Positions 10,974 to 22,795 of a stretch of 64,000 nucleotides of DNA are shown here, piece after piece. Under the pieces are notes generated by a model. That model saw only the letters and a list, made by a program, of their open reading frames with translations. It was not told the origin of the DNA and did no database searches. Location of the stretch: NCBI GenBank assembly GCA_902614835.1, contig CACMMU010000002.1, forward strand, positions 48,456 through 112,455, read 5' to 3'. Origin of the DNA: an uncultured Pelagibacteraceae bacterium (GTDB taxonomy: Bacteria; Pseudomonadota; Alphaproteobacteria; Pelagibacterales; Pelagibacteraceae). The translations under genes and the position numbers were made by a program. How positions within the stretch are numbered: the stretch's first letter is position 1; every line of letters begins with the position of its first letter.

Positions 10974-12544
10974 TAAATTATTTTAATAAAAGAATATTCA
11001 TCTTGCTTGTCTTCCCTATAATATTAGGAGGTCTGTCAGTCTTAAGCTTTCAACCATTTAATTTATTCTTTATAAATTTTTTTTCATTACCATCTCTTTT
11101 CTGGTTAATATTATATGTAAAAAAGAAATCCAAAAGTATTTATCGAAAAAAACCTTTTACAAAAAATTTATTTTTATTAGGAACCTCCTTTGGTTTTGGC
11201 TTTTTTTTCTTTGGTCTTTATTGGATTATTTATTCTATGACCTTTGATGAAGCATTCAGGATTTTTATACCTTTTGGTCTTATCTTAATACCCATTTTTC
11301 TATCATTGTTTTTTTCTATACCAATCACACTCGCCGGATATTTAATTGATGAAAAAATATCATCAATTTTTTTAATTAGTTTTTTTTTTGGTTTAAGTGA
11401 TTTTGGACGAAGTGTAATTCTTACTGGTTTTCCGTGGAATCTATGGATTTATAGTTTATCTTATAATGTTGAAAGTTTACAGTTTATTAATATTCTAGGT
11501 TTCTTTTCATATAACTTAATTTTCATAACTATTTTCTTTTTTCCAGCAATTCTGTTTTTTAAAAATTCTAAAAAGTATTTTATTTTGGGTTCATTATTAA
11601 CTTTAGCTTTATCCAACTACTTCTACGGCTCTTATAAAATAAATTCTTCAGAAAAAAATCTATATAATAATTTAGATAAAAAAATAAATTTTAAAATTGT
11701 TACCGCAGGATTAAGTTTATTTGAATTTAGTGACCCACTTAATGTATCCTCAAGATTAATAAGATTGAGTGAACCACAAAAAGAAAAAAAAACTATATTT
11801 GTTTGGCCTGAAGGTACTTTTATGTCTGAAAACTTTTCTGTAATTAAAAATAATAAGGAAATTGTTTCCTTATTTAAAAAAAATTTCTCCAATAATCACC
11901 TGATAATTTTGGGTGTAAATACAATTAAAAAAAATAATCAAAAAGACAGATATTTTAACAGCATGATAATAGTTGATAACAATTTAAATATAATTGCTCA
12001 ATATGATAAAAAAAAACTTGTGCCATTTGGAGAGTTCCTTCCACTAGAAAAATTAATGAATAAGCTTGGAATGAAAAAAATTACACCTGGGTATACATCT
12101 TTTTCAACAGGAAAAAGGAATTCACTATTACAATTTAAATTTAATACAAATGAAATAAAAATATTACCACTTATATGTTATGAGATAATTTTCCCAAATT
12201 TAATAGAGGGTGGCGATAGTAAATATAACTTCATAGTCAATATTTCTGAAGACGCTTGGTTCGGTGAGAGCATAGGTCCTTATCAACACTTCTCAAAAGC
12301 AATTTTTAGGTCTATTGAGTCTAGGAGGTTTGTTGTTAGGTCTGCAAATAAGGGAAAAAGTGTATTTATAGATCCTAATGGAAAAGTTATTAAAGCTCTA
12401 AAACCTAGCGAAGCCGGAAACATTGAGCTTGAAATACCGTTGATTGAACCCACAAACAGCCAATATAAAAAAAGTTTGATATTTTTCTCGCTTTTAATTA
12501 CATATATTTTCACATTTTTTGTATTACGAAAATTTAAAATTTAA
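10970..12544 (+). CDS. lnt: Apolipoprotein N-acyltransferase
   Basis: Polytopic N-terminus and nitrilase domain ([29 protein letters not shown]). Confidence 0.95.
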   Translation: MINYFNKRIFILLVFPIILGGLSVLSFQPFNLFFINFFSLPSLFWLILYVKKKSKSIYRKKPFTKNLFLLGTSFGFGFFFFGLYWIIYSMTFDEAFRIFIPFGLILIPIFLSLFFSIPITLAGYLIDEKISSIFLISFFFGLSDFGRSVILTGFPWNLWIYSLSYNVESLQFINILGFFSYNLIFITIFFFPAILFFKNSKKYFILGSLLTLALSNYFYGSYKINSSEKNLYNNLDKKINFKIVTAGLSLFEFSDPLNVSSRLIRLSEPQKEKKTIFVWPEGTFMSENFSVIKNNKEIVSLFKKNFSNNHLIILGVNTIKKNNQKDRYFNSMIIVDNNLNIIAQYDKKKLVPFGEFLPLEKLMNKLGMKKITPGYTSFSTGKRNSLLQFKFNTNEIKILPLICYEIIFPNLIEGGDSKYNFIVNISEDAWFGESIGPYQHFSKAIFRSIESRRFVVRSANKGKSVFIDPNGKVIKALKPSEAGNIELEIPLIEPTNSQYKKSLIFFSLLITYIFTFFVLRKFKI

Positions 12545-13707
12545 TGAAATCTAATAATTATTTTTTTACTAGCGAGTCAGTTTCTGAGGGCCATCCTGAT
12601 AAAGTTTGCGACCGGATTTCAGATATGGTTGTTGATACCTATATATCTAAAGATCCATATTCTAGAGTTGCATGTGAAACCCTTACTACAACTAACAAAG
12701 TAGTTTTGGCGGGAGAAACAAGAGGACCTGATATAAAAAAAGATCATTTAATAGAAAAAGTTAGAAATTGTATTAAGGACATAGGTTATGAGCAGAAAGG
12801 TTTTCATTGGAAAAATTGTGATGTAGACGTTCATCTTCACTCTCAATCTTCTGATATTGCCATGGGAGTAGATTCAAAAGGAAATAAGGACGAGGGAGCA
12901 GGCGACCAGGGTATAATGTTTGGTTATGCCTGTGATGAGACGGAAGTTTTGATGCCAGCCCCGATTTACTATTCACATAAAATTTTAGAATTGATGGCAA
13001 TAGATAGAAAAAAAGGTGTTGCTAACAAATTAGAACCAGACTCAAAGAGCCAAGTTACAATGAAATATGAGAATGGAAAACCGACGAAAATAACATCAGT
13101 AGTAATTTCCACTCAGCATTCATCAGACGTAAACCAGTCTCAGGTAAAAGAAATTGTAAGACCATATTTAGAAAAAGCAGTTCCAAAAAATCTACTTTCA
13201 GAATTAAAAGAAGAAGAATTTTATGTAAATCCAACTGGACAATTTATAATTGGTGGTCCTGATGGGGATACAGGACTTACAGGAAGAAAAATTATAGTAG
13301 ATACTTATGGTGGAGCAGCACCACATGGAGGGGGAGCTTTTTCAGGAAAGGATCCAAGTAAAGTTGATAGATCTGCAGCTTATGCAGCCAGATATGTTGC
13401 AAAAAATATTGTGGCCTCTCAAATTGCCAAAAGATGTCTAATACAATTATCATACGCAATTGGGGTTTCAAAGCCATTATCGATTTATGTAGATCTTTTT
13501 GATGGCGATGATGAAAAAGCCAAACATGTAGAAAAGTTGATCAAAGATAATTTTGATTTGAGCCCAAGAGGAATAAGAGAAATGTTATCTTTGAATAAGC
13601 CAATATATGAGTGCACAGCAGCCTATGGACATTTTGGAAGAAAACCTGATAACAAAGGCAGTTTTTCTTGGGAAAAAACTGACAAAAGTCAAATTTTTAA
13701 AAAGTAA
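12544..13707 (+). CDS. metK: S-adenosylmethionine synthetase
   Basis: [51 protein letters not shown]. Confidence 0.98.
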   Translation: MKSNNYFFTSESVSEGHPDKVCDRISDMVVDTYISKDPYSRVACETLTTTNKVVLAGETRGPDIKKDHLIEKVRNCIKDIGYEQKGFHWKNCDVDVHLHSQSSDIAMGVDSKGNKDEGAGDQGIMFGYACDETEVLMPAPIYYSHKILELMAIDRKKGVANKLEPDSKSQVTMKYENGKPTKITSVVISTQHSSDVNQSQVKEIVRPYLEKAVPKNLLSELKEEEFYVNPTGQFIIGGPDGDTGLTGRKIIVDTYGGAAPHGGGAFSGKDPSKVDRSAAYAARYVAKNIVASQIAKRCLIQLSYAIGVSKPLSIYVDLFDGDDEKAKHVEKLIKDNFDLSPRGIREMLSLNKPIYECTAAYGHFGRKPDNKGSFSWEKTDKSQIFKK

Positions 13708-13762
13708 TTCTTGAAAATCATAAAAATTTAAATTATTACTTAGTTAAGTTACCTAAAAATAC

Positions 13763-13789
13763 AAAATGGGCTTTTGCCCATTTTTTTTT
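13763..13789 (+). promoter_or_regulatory. Terminator-like hairpin in the nusA leader (candidate attenuator)
   Basis: AAAATGGGC-TTTT-GCCCATTTT followed by a T-run; lies after metK and ends about 20 nt before the nusA ATG. Confidence 0.7.
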
Positions 13790-13807
13790 AGGCGAAAGGA
13801 AAATATT

Positions 13808-15361
13808 ATGTTGAATAGAGGCCTGGATAAACAAGAGCTTTTAAGAGTTGTTGACTCTGTAGCAAATGAAAAATCTATAGATAAAGAGCTAATATTAAAT
13901 TCTATGGAAACAGCAATTCAAAGAGCAGCATACAGCAAGTTTGGATCAGAAAATGAAATTGAAGCACAAATAGACAGAAAAAGTGGAAGTATTAAAATTC
14001 ATAAAGTTTTAACTATCGTAGAAAAAGTCGAAGATCCAGCTAAAGAGATAACTTTAAAAGGAGCAAATTTAATTGATAAAAAAAATGAAAACCTAAAAGT
14101 AGGTGATAAAATTTATGAAGAGTTGCCACAAGTTGATTTTGGAAGAATAGCAGCACAAAGCGCCAAACAAGTTATTTCACAAAGAGTAAGAGAAGCAGAA
14201 AAAAGTAGGCAGTATGAGGATTTCAAAGATAAAAAAGGTCAAATTTTAAGTGGGGTTATAAAAAGACAAGAGTACAGCAACGTAATCGTTGATTTAGGTA
14301 GAGCTGAGGGAATTATCAGAAAAGAAGAATTAATACAAAGAGAGATTCTTAAAAACGGTGATAGAGTAAAAGCTTATTGTTTTGATGTAAAAGAGGACGC
14401 AAAAGGACACCAAATATTTCTGTCAAGAGCCCACCCACAATTTTTAGCAAAATTATTTTTTCAGGAGGTTCCTGAAATTTACGAGGGGATAATTGAAATC
14501 AAATCAGTTTCTAGAGATCCAGGAAGTAGAGCAAAAATTTTGGTTTCCTCAAAAGACTCATCATTAGATCCTGTTGGAGCTTGTGTAGGTATGAGAGGAA
14601 GTCGAGTTCAAACAGTAGTTAATGAACTGCAAGGAGAAAAGATAGATATTATTAAATGGACAGAAGATTTACCTACTTTAGTGGCAGAGTCCCTTTCACC
14701 TGCGGAAATTCAAAAAGTTTTGATCGACGAACAGAATAAGAGAATGGAAGTTATCTTAACTGAAGAAAATCTTAGCAAGGCAATTGGAAGAAGAGGACAA
14801 AATGTAAGGCTTGCCTCTAAATTAATAGGATATGAAATTGATATTTTGACGGACAAAGAAGACTCGGAAAGAAGACAGATCGAGTTTAAGGAAAAAACAG
14901 AAAATTTCGTTAAAAATTTAGAGGTTGATGAAACCTTAGGACAACTTCTTGTGTCAGAAAATTTTCAAAGTGTAGAAGAAATTGCACAGTGCAAACCGGA
15001 TGATATTCATAAAATTGAAGGAATAGATGAAACAACTGCTAAAGAACTGATATCTAGAGCAGCAGAAAGTATAGAAAAAGAAAAAATTGAAGTATCTAAA
15101 AAGCTTAAAGATCTTGGAGTTGAAGATGCTCTGCTTAATTTAGATGGGATGACCCAAGGTATGCTTGTTGTTTTGGGTGAAAAAAATATTAAAAAACTCA
15201 TAGATTTTGCTGAACTTTCATCAGATGAGTTAATTGGAGGTTTCGATGAAATTAAGGGAAAAAGAATAAGAATAAATGGCTATCTAGAAGACTTTGCATT
15301 GTCAAAAGAAGAAGCAGATAACTTAATAATGGGAGCTAGAAAAATTGTTTTTAAAGATTAA
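13808..15361 (+). CDS. nusA: Transcription termination/antitermination protein NusA (start taken at 13808; the supplied ORF begins at 13766 inside the hairpin)
   Basis: S1/KH domains: VGACVGMRGSRVQTVVNELQGEKIDIIKW, EENLSKAIGRRGQNVRLASKL. Confidence 0.96.
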   Translation: MLNRGLDKQELLRVVDSVANEKSIDKELILNSMETAIQRAAYSKFGSENEIEAQIDRKSGSIKIHKVLTIVEKVEDPAKEITLKGANLIDKKNENLKVGDKIYEELPQVDFGRIAAQSAKQVISQRVREAEKSRQYEDFKDKKGQILSGVIKRQEYSNVIVDLGRAEGIIRKEELIQREILKNGDRVKAYCFDVKEDAKGHQIFLSRAHPQFLAKLFFQEVPEIYEGIIEIKSVSRDPGSRAKILVSSKDSSLDPVGACVGMRGSRVQTVVNELQGEKIDIIKWTEDLPTLVAESLSPAEIQKVLIDEQNKRMEVILTEENLSKAIGRRGQNVRLASKLIGYEIDILTDKEDSERRQIEFKEKTENFVKNLEVDETLGQLLVSENFQSVEEIAQCKPDDIHKIEGIDETTAKELISRAAESIEKEKIEVSKKLKDLGVEDALLNLDGMTQGMLVVLGEKNIKKLIDFAELSSDELIGGFDEIKGKRIRINGYLEDFALSKEEADNLIMGARKIVFKD

Positions 15362-15366
15362 TTATT

Positions 15367-17565
15367 ATGGAGAAAGATAAAAATAAAAAGAAAACACTAA
15401 CAATCTCTGGAGGCTTTACAAAAAGAATGCCACCTGAAATAGGGAAAAAGCCTGAAAAAAAACCATTTAATATATATAAAAAAAACCCCCAAGGCAGCTT
15501 TTTTAAAAAGTCTAGTCAAAATTTTATAAAACCAGTAGATAAGCCAGTAAGAAAAAATTTTTCTAGAAAATTTGCTGAACAGCAAGCAACAAAAAGATTT
15601 ATTCATCCTGAAAAGAAAGAATCTTTTAAACCAAGGGCTAAAACTCAGGATAAAAGCAGAAATACGGATTCAAAAAGAGAGCTTAAGCTAACAATATCAA
15701 GAGCTATGAATGTAGAAGAGTTCGAAATTAAACAAAGAAGTCTTGCTTCGGTGAAAAGGGCGAGACAAAAAGAAAAAAAATTAAAAAAAGACGATGTTAA
15801 GAAAGAATTCAAAAAAGTTATAAGAGACGTTAATATACCAGATAAAATTACTATACAGGAATTATCAAATAGGATGGCAGAGCAATCGAGCAGTATAATT
15901 AAATTTTTATTAAATATGGGGGTTCAGGCAACGATAAACCACACTATTGATAAGGATACAGCTGAATATATTGTTAAAGAATTTGGTCACAATCCAGTTT
16001 TAGAAAAAGTACCAGCTGTTAATCTTCAAGAGAGTAAGAAAGTAGATGAAAAAGATCTTAAGTCTCGTCCACCAATAGTCACTGTCATGGGGCATGTAGA
16101 TCATGGAAAAACATCTTTATTAGATGCTTTAAGAAGTGCAGATGTAGTTTCAGGAGAACATGGAGGTATCACTCAACATATTGGTGCCTATCAAGTTGCT
16201 GCAACCAAAAATAAGTTAATAACTTTTATAGATACCCCAGGCCACGCAGCATTTACTGAAATGAGAGCTAGGGGATCAAAAATAACAGATATTGTGGTTT
16301 TGGTAATAGCAGCTGATGATGGAGTAAAACCTCAAACTATTGAGGCAATTCAACATTCAAAGGCAGCGAAAGTTCCAATAATTGTCGCAATAAATAAGTG
16401 TGATTTGCCAAATCCAAATATTGAAAAAATAAAAAATGAACTTATGCGTTTTGAACTTATAGCAGAAAGTTTGAGCGGAGATACTTTATTCGTCGAGGTT
16501 TCAGCAAAAGCAAAAAAAAATTTAGATAAATTAAAAGAAACTATTATTCTTCAGGCAGATCTTTTAGATTTAAAAGCAACGAAAACTGGAAATGCGAAAG
16601 GTGTAGTATTAGAAGCCAAAATTGACAAAGGGAAAGGACCGGTTGCCACGATTTTAGTAACAAGTGGAGAGTTAAAAAAAGGTGATTTTTTTATTTGTGG
16701 TAATACTTACGGAAAAATAAGAGCAATGATAGATCATAGCGGTAAAATAATTGAGAGCGCATATCCCTCATCACCTGTAGAAATTTTAGGTCTTAATGAA
16801 AAAGCAAGAGCTGGTGATGAATTTTTAGTTGCTGAAAATGAAAATGAGGCAAAAAAAATAAGCGATTTTAAAAAATCCGGGGTTATCAAGAATCAAGCGA
16901 CCATTTCTCAAAATAAAACAAATATTTTTGATAAAGCCAATACAAAAAAAGAATTGAATATAATATTAAAATCTGATGTTCAAGGTTCTAGCGAGGCATT
17001 AAAAACCGCTCTAGATAAAATTGACCATCCAGAAGTGAAACCCAAGATAATTCTATCCGATATTGGCATGATTAATGAGACTGACGTATCTCTCGCCAAA
17101 GCATCAGAGGCAATTATTATTGGTTATAATATAAAACCAAACCGAGAAGCAAAAAAATCAGCAGAAAATCATAAAGTGAGAATTGAATTCTTTAATATTA
17201 TTTATAAAGCTATTGAATTTGTAGAAAATAATCTTTCAGGCTTATTAGAACCTGAGAGAAAAGAAAAAATAGAAGGAATGGCAGAAATATTAAAAATATT
17301 TAAGCTATCAAAGTCTGGAAAAGTTGCTGGTTCAAAAGTTACCGAAGGCGAAATAAGAAACAATTCCAAAGCAAGAATTTTAAGAGACGGGAAGGTAGTA
17401 CATGATGGAAGTATATCAAGTATCTTTAGAGAAAAAAACGCAGTTAAAGAGGTAAAAATTGGACTTGAATGTGGAATTTCATTTAAAAATTTTGCCGATT
17501 TTAAAGAGAAGGATATAATCGAGTCATATTCGGTAGATGTAAAAAGAAGAGAAATACATGATTAA
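15367..17565 (+). CDS. infB: Translation initiation factor IF-2
   Basis: [44 protein letters not shown]. Confidence 0.98.
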   Translation: MEKDKNKKKTLTISGGFTKRMPPEIGKKPEKKPFNIYKKNPQGSFFKKSSQNFIKPVDKPVRKNFSRKFAEQQATKRFIHPEKKESFKPRAKTQDKSRNTDSKRELKLTISRAMNVEEFEIKQRSLASVKRARQKEKKLKKDDVKKEFKKVIRDVNIPDKITIQELSNRMAEQSSSIIKFLLNMGVQATINHTIDKDTAEYIVKEFGHNPVLEKVPAVNLQESKKVDEKDLKSRPPIVTVMGHVDHGKTSLLDALRSADVVSGEHGGITQHIGAYQVAATKNKLITFIDTPGHAAFTEMRARGSKITDIVVLVIAADDGVKPQTIEAIQHSKAAKVPIIVAINKCDLPNPNIEKIKNELMRFELIAESLSGDTLFVEVSAKAKKNLDKLKETIILQADLLDLKATKTGNAKGVVLEAKIDKGKGPVATILVTSGELKKGDFFICGNTYGKIRAMIDHSGKIIESAYPSSPVEILGLNEKARAGDEFLVAENENEAKKISDFKKSGVIKNQATISQNKTNIFDKANTKKELNIILKSDVQGSSEALKTALDKIDHPEVKPKIILSDIGMINETDVSLAKASEAIIIGYNIKPNREAKKSAENHKVRIEFFNIIYKAIEFVENNLSGLLEPERKEKIEGMAEILKIFKLSKSGKVAGSKVTEGEIRNNSKARILRDGKVVHDGSISSIFREKNAVKEVKIGLECGISFKNFADFKEKDIIESYSVDVKRREIHD

Positions 17566-17950
17566 AAACTCTATTAATTTTGGGCCAAACCACCGAAAAC
17601 TAAGAGTGGGTGAACTGATAAAACAAAATCTTGGTCAGATTTTTTTAAGAAACGAAGCAAAAATACCCTCTTTAAAGACAAACTTAATAACAATCACTGA
17701 GGTCAAAATGAGCTCAGATTTAAAATCAGCTAGAGCATATATAATACCTTTAGGCGGTAAAGAGATAGATAAGACCGTTAAAACCTTGACCGAATTTTCT
17801 TATCTTGTTAGAAAGGCTTTATCAAAGAAGTTAGATATTAAGTTTCTTCCTAAGTTACATTTTGTTGGAGATAAATCCTTTGATTATGCTGAGAGAATTG
17901 AGAAATTAATAAAAAAAAATAATAATGAAAACAAAAAAAGAAGCAATTAA
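17558..17950 (+). CDS. rbfA: Ribosome-binding factor A
   Basis: RKLRVGELIKQNLGQIFLRN, position between infB and rpsO. Confidence 0.92.
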   Translation: MIKNSINFGPNHRKLRVGELIKQNLGQIFLRNEAKIPSLKTNLITITEVKMSSDLKSARAYIIPLGGKEIDKTVKTLTEFSYLVRKALSKKLDIKFLPKLHFVGDKSFDYAERIEKLIKKNNNENKKRSN

Positions 17951-18182
17951 ATCTTTAGCAATAAATAGTAAAGACGTGGGATCTACACCGGTACAAATTG
18001 GTTTGTTAAGCCAAAAAATTAATAAACTTTCTGAGCACTTTAAAAAGTTTAAAAAAGACAAACATTCTTTTCGAGGACTTACAAAATCAGTAAACCAAAG
18101 AAAAAGATTACTTGCTTACTTGAGCAAACATGATCCAAAAGCATATAACGATATATTAAAAAAACTAAATTTAAGAAAATAA
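17925..18182 (+). CDS. rpsO: 30S ribosomal protein S15 (overlaps the rbfA 3' end out of frame)
   Basis: [24 protein letters not shown]...[20 protein letters not shown]. Confidence 0.97.
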   Translation: MKTKKEAIKSLAINSKDVGSTPVQIGLLSQKINKLSEHFKKFKKDKHSFRGLTKSVNQRKRLLAYLSKHDPKAYNDILKKLNLRK

Positions 18183-20251
18183 TGTTTAAGCAATTCAAAG
18201 AAGAAATAGATTTTAGTGGTAAAAAACTTACTCTAGAAACTGGAAAGATAGCTCGTCAAGCTGATGGTGCAATAATTGCCACTTGGGGAGAAACAGTAGT
18301 AATCGCAACGGTTGTTGGTGCTAAAAAAGTAAATCCAGAAACAGATTATTTTCCACTATCTGTAAACTATCAAGAAAAATATTATGCTGCTGGAAAAATT
18401 CCGGGAGGTTATTTTAAAAGAGAAGCAAGACCTACTGAGGCCGAAACCTTAATATCAAGATTGATAGACAGACCAATCAGACCTTTGTTTCCTGAAGGTT
18501 TTAGAAATGAAGTTCAAGTTTTGCCCACAGTACTTTCATATGACAATGAAAATGAGGCTGACATATTGTCAATAATCGCCTCTTCCGCTGCTTTATCGAT
18601 TTCAGGATTACCCTTTAAAGGGCCGGTTGGAGCATCAAGAGTTGGATTTATAGATGGCAAGTGTATTTTAAATCCAACCAAAAAAGAGCTGGAGAATTCA
18701 AAATTAGATTTAGTTGTTGCTGGAACTAAAGATGCTGTTTTAATGGTTGAGTCAGAAGCTTCCGGTTTGACAGAAAAAGAAATGTTAGATGCAGTTAAAT
18801 TTGGTCATGAAGGTTTTGCCTCGGTAATTAAAGGAATAGAAAAATTAGCAAAAAAATGTTCAAAAGAGGAATGGACATTTGAAAAAAAGGATTACAGCAA
18901 AGTTTCTAAAAAAATAAACAAAGAACTTACCAAAGATTTAGAAAAAGCTTTCTCAGAAAAAAATAAAAAGAAAAGATCTGAATTAATTAGTTTAGCCGGA
19001 GAAAAATGCAAAGACTTATTCAAAGATGATGAAGATCATCTAGAACACGAAGTAATGTTACAGCTTAAAAATCTAGAAAAAGATATTGTTAGAACCAGAA
19101 TTTTAAAAAGTAAAAAGAGAATTGACGGAAGAGGTTTGGCAGATGTAAGGCCAATAAAATGTGAGGTTGGAATTTTACCAAGAGTTCATGGCTCAGCTTT
19201 ATTTACTAGGGGCGAAACTCAAGCTTTAGTAACAACAACTTTGGGAACATCAGATGACGAACAGAGAATTGAAAGCTTAGAAGGTCTAAGAAGAGAAAGA
19301 TTCATGTTACATTATAATTTTCCACCATTTTCTGTTGGAGAAACAGGCAGAATTGGCACAGGAAGAAGAGAAGTTGGACACGGAAAACTAGCATGGAGAG
19401 CTTTAAGCTCGTCGCTTCCAAAAAAAGAAAACTTCCCTTACACGTTAAGAATTGTGTCTGAAATAACTGAATCCAACGGGTCTTCCTCAATGGCAACAGT
19501 TTGTGGATCATCTTTAGCATTAATGGATGCTGCCGTGCCTATAGCAGAACCTGTTGCAGGAATAGCAATGGGATTAATCAAGGAAAAAGATAAGTTTTCG
19601 ATTCTATCAGATATCTTGGGAGATGAAGACCATTTAGGCGATATGGATTTTAAAGTAGCAGGAACAAAAAATGGAATTACTTCATTGCAGATGGATATAA
19701 AGATTACTGGAATCACTTTTGAGATTATGGAGCAAGCTCTTGCTCAAGCAAAAGAAGGAAGAGTCCATATTTTAGATGAAATGAATAAAACTTTGAAGTC
19801 CTCAAGAAAAGAAGTTGGAAAACATACTCCAAAAATGGAAACAATAAAGGTTGATAAAAAAGATATAGCTACTGTTATAGGTAAGGGTGGAGCCACTATA
19901 AGAGAGATAGTAGAAAAGTCAGGAGCAAAAGTGGATGTTAAGGATACCGGCGAAGTAACTGTGGCAGCTGCGAACGAAGAAACTAGAAAGATAGCCGTTC
20001 AAATGATTAATGATCTTGTAGCCAAACCTGAGATGGGAAAAACATACAAAGGAAAGGTTGTTAAAATTATGGAATTTGGAGCTTTTGTGAATTTTTTAGG
20101 AAAACAAGATGGTCTTGTTCATATTTCACAATTAGCAGCTAAAAGAGTTCAAAAAGTAACCGATGTTGTAAAAGAGGGTGATGAAGTATCGGTCAAAGTA
20201 ATCGGATTTGATAGAGGTAAAGTTAAACTCTCAATAAAAGAAGCTGTCTAA
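18182..20251 (+). CDS. pnp: Polyribonucleotide nucleotidyltransferase
   Basis: RNase PH domains, KH ([14 protein letters not shown]) and S1 ([29 protein letters not shown]). Confidence 0.98.
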   Translation: MFKQFKEEIDFSGKKLTLETGKIARQADGAIIATWGETVVIATVVGAKKVNPETDYFPLSVNYQEKYYAAGKIPGGYFKREARPTEAETLISRLIDRPIRPLFPEGFRNEVQVLPTVLSYDNENEADILSIIASSAALSISGLPFKGPVGASRVGFIDGKCILNPTKKELENSKLDLVVAGTKDAVLMVESEASGLTEKEMLDAVKFGHEGFASVIKGIEKLAKKCSKEEWTFEKKDYSKVSKKINKELTKDLEKAFSEKNKKKRSELISLAGEKCKDLFKDDEDHLEHEVMLQLKNLEKDIVRTRILKSKKRIDGRGLADVRPIKCEVGILPRVHGSALFTRGETQALVTTTLGTSDDEQRIESLEGLRRERFMLHYNFPPFSVGETGRIGTGRREVGHGKLAWRALSSSLPKKENFPYTLRIVSEITESNGSSSMATVCGSSLALMDAAVPIAEPVAGIAMGLIKEKDKFSILSDILGDEDHLGDMDFKVAGTKNGITSLQMDIKITGITFEIMEQALAQAKEGRVHILDEMNKTLKSSRKEVGKHTPKMETIKVDKKDIATVIGKGGATIREIVEKSGAKVDVKDTGEVTVAAANEETRKIAVQMINDLVAKPEMGKTYKGKVVKIMEFGAFVNFLGKQDGLVHISQLAAKRVQKVTDVVKEGDEVSVKVIGFDRGKVKLSIKEAV

Positions 20252-20766
20252 ATTTTATACTCAAAATTTTGAGACTCAGCATTAACCTGAAGTTCTTTTG
20301 CTCCATTACGTAAATGGAAATTTCTTGCCATATCAGTTAATGGCGATAAAGTAATTAATCTGTTTAAATGGTTTGATTTCTTAATTTTTTTAAACACTTC
20401 CTTTACTATTAATTTTCCTCCACCCTTCTTCTTAGACCAAACTGTATAAGCAATAGCTATTTTTCCAATATTTTCATTTCTCCATGAAGCGCTTTGTAAA
20501 TGAGCATCCTTTGTCATTAAATCAAATTCTTTTATTGTTTTGGGAACCTCATTTGTGAAACCAAAACACATGATTGCACATATCTCATTTTTATACTTAA
20601 CTCCAAAAATTTTCCTTCCATAACTTGTTCTAAAATCTACATCTAGTTCCGGCCTTATCGGATCTTCTGCTACATCGCATGAATTTAGCTCTACTAACTC
20701 TGCTCCCTTAATCCAATCAAAGAAATTATTAAATTTTTCTTTTATTTTTTTATTAAATTTTTTCAT
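20248..20766 (-). CDS. GNAT-like acetyltransferase (marine-virus-like fold, function unknown)
   Basis: [26 protein letters not shown]...[24 protein letters not shown] resembles a GNAT acetyl-CoA binding region; family assignment by eye. Confidence 0.55.
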   Translation of the reverse strand: MKKFNKKIKEKFNNFFDWIKGAELVELNSCDVAEDPIRPELDVDFRTSYGRKIFGVKYKNEICAIMCFGFTNEVPKTIKEFDLMTKDAHLQSASWRNENIGKIAIAYTVWSKKKGGGKLIVKEVFKKIKKSNHLNRLITLSPLTDMARNFHLRNGAKELQVNAESQNFEYKI

Positions 20767-20793
20767 TTAATCATTCCAAATTGATAGTTTTTA

Positions 20794-21579
20794 TTATGAG
20801 ATATTTTTTGGATTAGGCATTCCTACTTTATTATAGCCTGCATCCACATAGTGTATTTCGCCAGTAACACCTGCCGCAAGATCGCTTAACAAGTATAAGG
20901 CTGATTTTCCAACATCATCTATGTCTACATTTCTTTTTAGTAAAGAATGGTCTGCGCTCCATTTGTATAAAAATTTTGCATCACCTATAGCAGAAGCAGC
21001 TAACGTTTTGATAGGTCCAGCACTTATGGCATTAACTCTAATCCCTTTGGAACCCAGATCTTTAGCAATATATTTCACGCTAGACTCTAAAGCAGCTTTA
21101 CATACGCCCATTACATTATAATTTGGAACAACCTTGGTTGACTCATAAGTTAAAGTTAACATGCTGGAACCGCTTCCCATAATTTTAGATGCCTCTTTTG
21201 CTACTTCTGTAAATGAAAAACAAGATACTAGCATACTTTTAGCGAAATTTTCTCTTGATGTATTTATATATTCTCCTGATAACTCCGCTCTATCTGAAAA
21301 AGCAACTGCATGTACAACAAAATCTAATTTACCCCATTTATTTTTTATTTCTTGAAATGTTTTTACAACGTCATCATTGTTTTCTACATTACAATTTAAT
21401 GTAAATTTTGAGTTTAATGACTCAGCTAAAGGTTTAACCCTTTTTTTTAAAGCATCACCCAAGTATGTAAAAGCTAGTTCAGCTCCATTTTCAGAAAGCT
21501 TTTTAGCTATACCCCATGCAATGGATCTTTCATTTGCAACACCCATTATTAAACCCTTTTTACCTTTGACTAAGTTCAC
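20794..21579 (-). CDS. fabI: Enoyl-[acyl-carrier-protein] reductase (NADH)
   Basis: GLIMGVANERSIAWGIAKKLSENGAELAFTY; SAGPIKTLAASAIGD. Confidence 0.97.
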   Translation of the reverse strand: MNLVKGKKGLIMGVANERSIAWGIAKKLSENGAELAFTYLGDALKKRVKPLAESLNSKFTLNCNVENNDDVVKTFQEIKNKWGKLDFVVHAVAFSDRAELSGEYINTSRENFAKSMLVSCFSFTEVAKEASKIMGSGSSMLTLTYESTKVVPNYNVMGVCKAALESSVKYIAKDLGSKGIRVNAISAGPIKTLAASAIGDAKFLYKWSADHSLLKRNVDIDDVGKSALYLLSDLAAGVTGEIHYVDAGYNKVGMPNPKNIS

Positions 21580-21581
21580 GA

Positions 21582-22793
21582 TTATACCTTTTCGAAAATT
21601 AAAGTTGCGTTTGTTCCTCCAAAACCAAAACTATTGGACATTACAGAGTTTAAGGTTACATTTTTTTCAACTTTTGTAACTATTGGAAATTTTTTTGCTT
21701 CATCGTCCATTTCATTAACATTTGCTGAAGCTGCTATAAAATTATTTTTCATCATAACTAAAGAATAGATAGCTTCATGCACAGATGCAGCACCAAGAGG
21801 GTGACCAGATAGGGATTTTGTTGAACTTATTTTTGGAATTTTATCTTTAAATGCATTTCCAATAGCTCTCAACTCGGTTATATCTCCAACAGGAGTAGAT
21901 GTACCGTGTGCATTTATGTAATCAACTTTATTTCTAGTAGTTTTTAATGCTAAATTCATACATCTTGTTGCTCCTTCTCCAGATGGTGCCACCATGTCAA
22001 AACCATCAGATGTAGCTCCGTAACCTGTCAACTCAGCATAAATTTTTGCACCTCTAGCTTTAGCATGTTCCATTTCTTCTAAAACTAAAACACCTGCGCC
22101 TCCTGCAATTACAAATCCATCTCTTGTTTTGTCATAAGGTCTTGATGCTTTATCTGGACTATCATTATATTTTGAAGAAAGTGCTGTCATAGCATCGAAC
22201 ATAGCCGTCATCGCAAAGTGCAATTCATCGCTTCCACCGGCAAAAATTATTTTTTGTTTGCCAAACTGAATGAGTTCCATCGCATTTCCAATACAGTGAC
22301 CACTAGTCGCGCAGGCAGAACTTATAGTATAATTTACTCCTTTTATTTTAAAAGGAACAGCCAAAGTAGCTGATGCTGTACTTGCCATTGTTCTAGGCAC
22401 AATAAACGGCCCCATTTTTTTTGGATTTTTTTCTCGGGTCTTATCAGCAGCTAGAATAACATTTTCAATTGACGGACCTCCAGACCCCATTACCATTCCG
22501 GTATTAATATTACTAACTTCATTTTCTTTTAATCCCGAATCTACTACCGCCTCCTTCATAGCAACGTAGTTGTATGCTGAACCATTTCCCATAAATCTAA
22601 GAGCCTTTCTGTCAACATGATCACTAAGATTTATATTTGGTTTTCCGTGAATATTACTTTTTAAATTATGCTCTTTATATTCTTCTGCAAAAGAAATGCC
22701 GGACTTATTATTTATGAGTGATTCACATACCTCTTTTTGATTATTTCCTAAACATGAAACTATACCAATTCCTGTCACAACAACCCTTTTCAT
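21582..22793 (-). CDS. fabB: 3-oxoacyl-[acyl-carrier-protein] synthase I
   Basis: ISSACATSGHCIGNAMELIQFGKQ; INAHGTSTPVGDITE; SGHPLGAASVHEA. Confidence 0.96.
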   Translation of the reverse strand: MKRVVVTGIGIVSCLGNNQKEVCESLINNKSGISFAEEYKEHNLKSNIHGKPNINLSDHVDRKALRFMGNGSAYNYVAMKEAVVDSGLKENEVSNINTGMVMGSGGPSIENVILAADKTREKNPKKMGPFIVPRTMASTASATLAVPFKIKGVNYTISSACATSGHCIGNAMELIQFGKQKIIFAGGSDELHFAMTAMFDAMTALSSKYNDSPDKASRPYDKTRDGFVIAGGAGVLVLEEMEHAKARGAKIYAELTGYGATSDGFDMVAPSGEGATRCMNLALKTTRNKVDYINAHGTSTPVGDITELRAIGNAFKDKIPKISSTKSLSGHPLGAASVHEAIYSLVMMKNNFIAASANVNEMDDEAKKFPIVTKVEKNVTLNSVMSNSFGFGGTNATLIFEKV

Positions 22794-22795
22794 AA

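Noticed and set aside
13766-13807. Extended N-terminus of the nusA ORF (MGFCPFFFRRKENI)
   Set aside because: It encodes across the GGGC/GCCC hairpin and T-run; the conserved NusA start MLNRGLDKQELL at 13808 is more plausible.
20260-20273. Perfect palindrome CTCAAAATTTTGAG just after pnp
   Set aside because: Short, no T-run beyond it, and inside the coding region of the opposite-strand gene; weak terminator at best.
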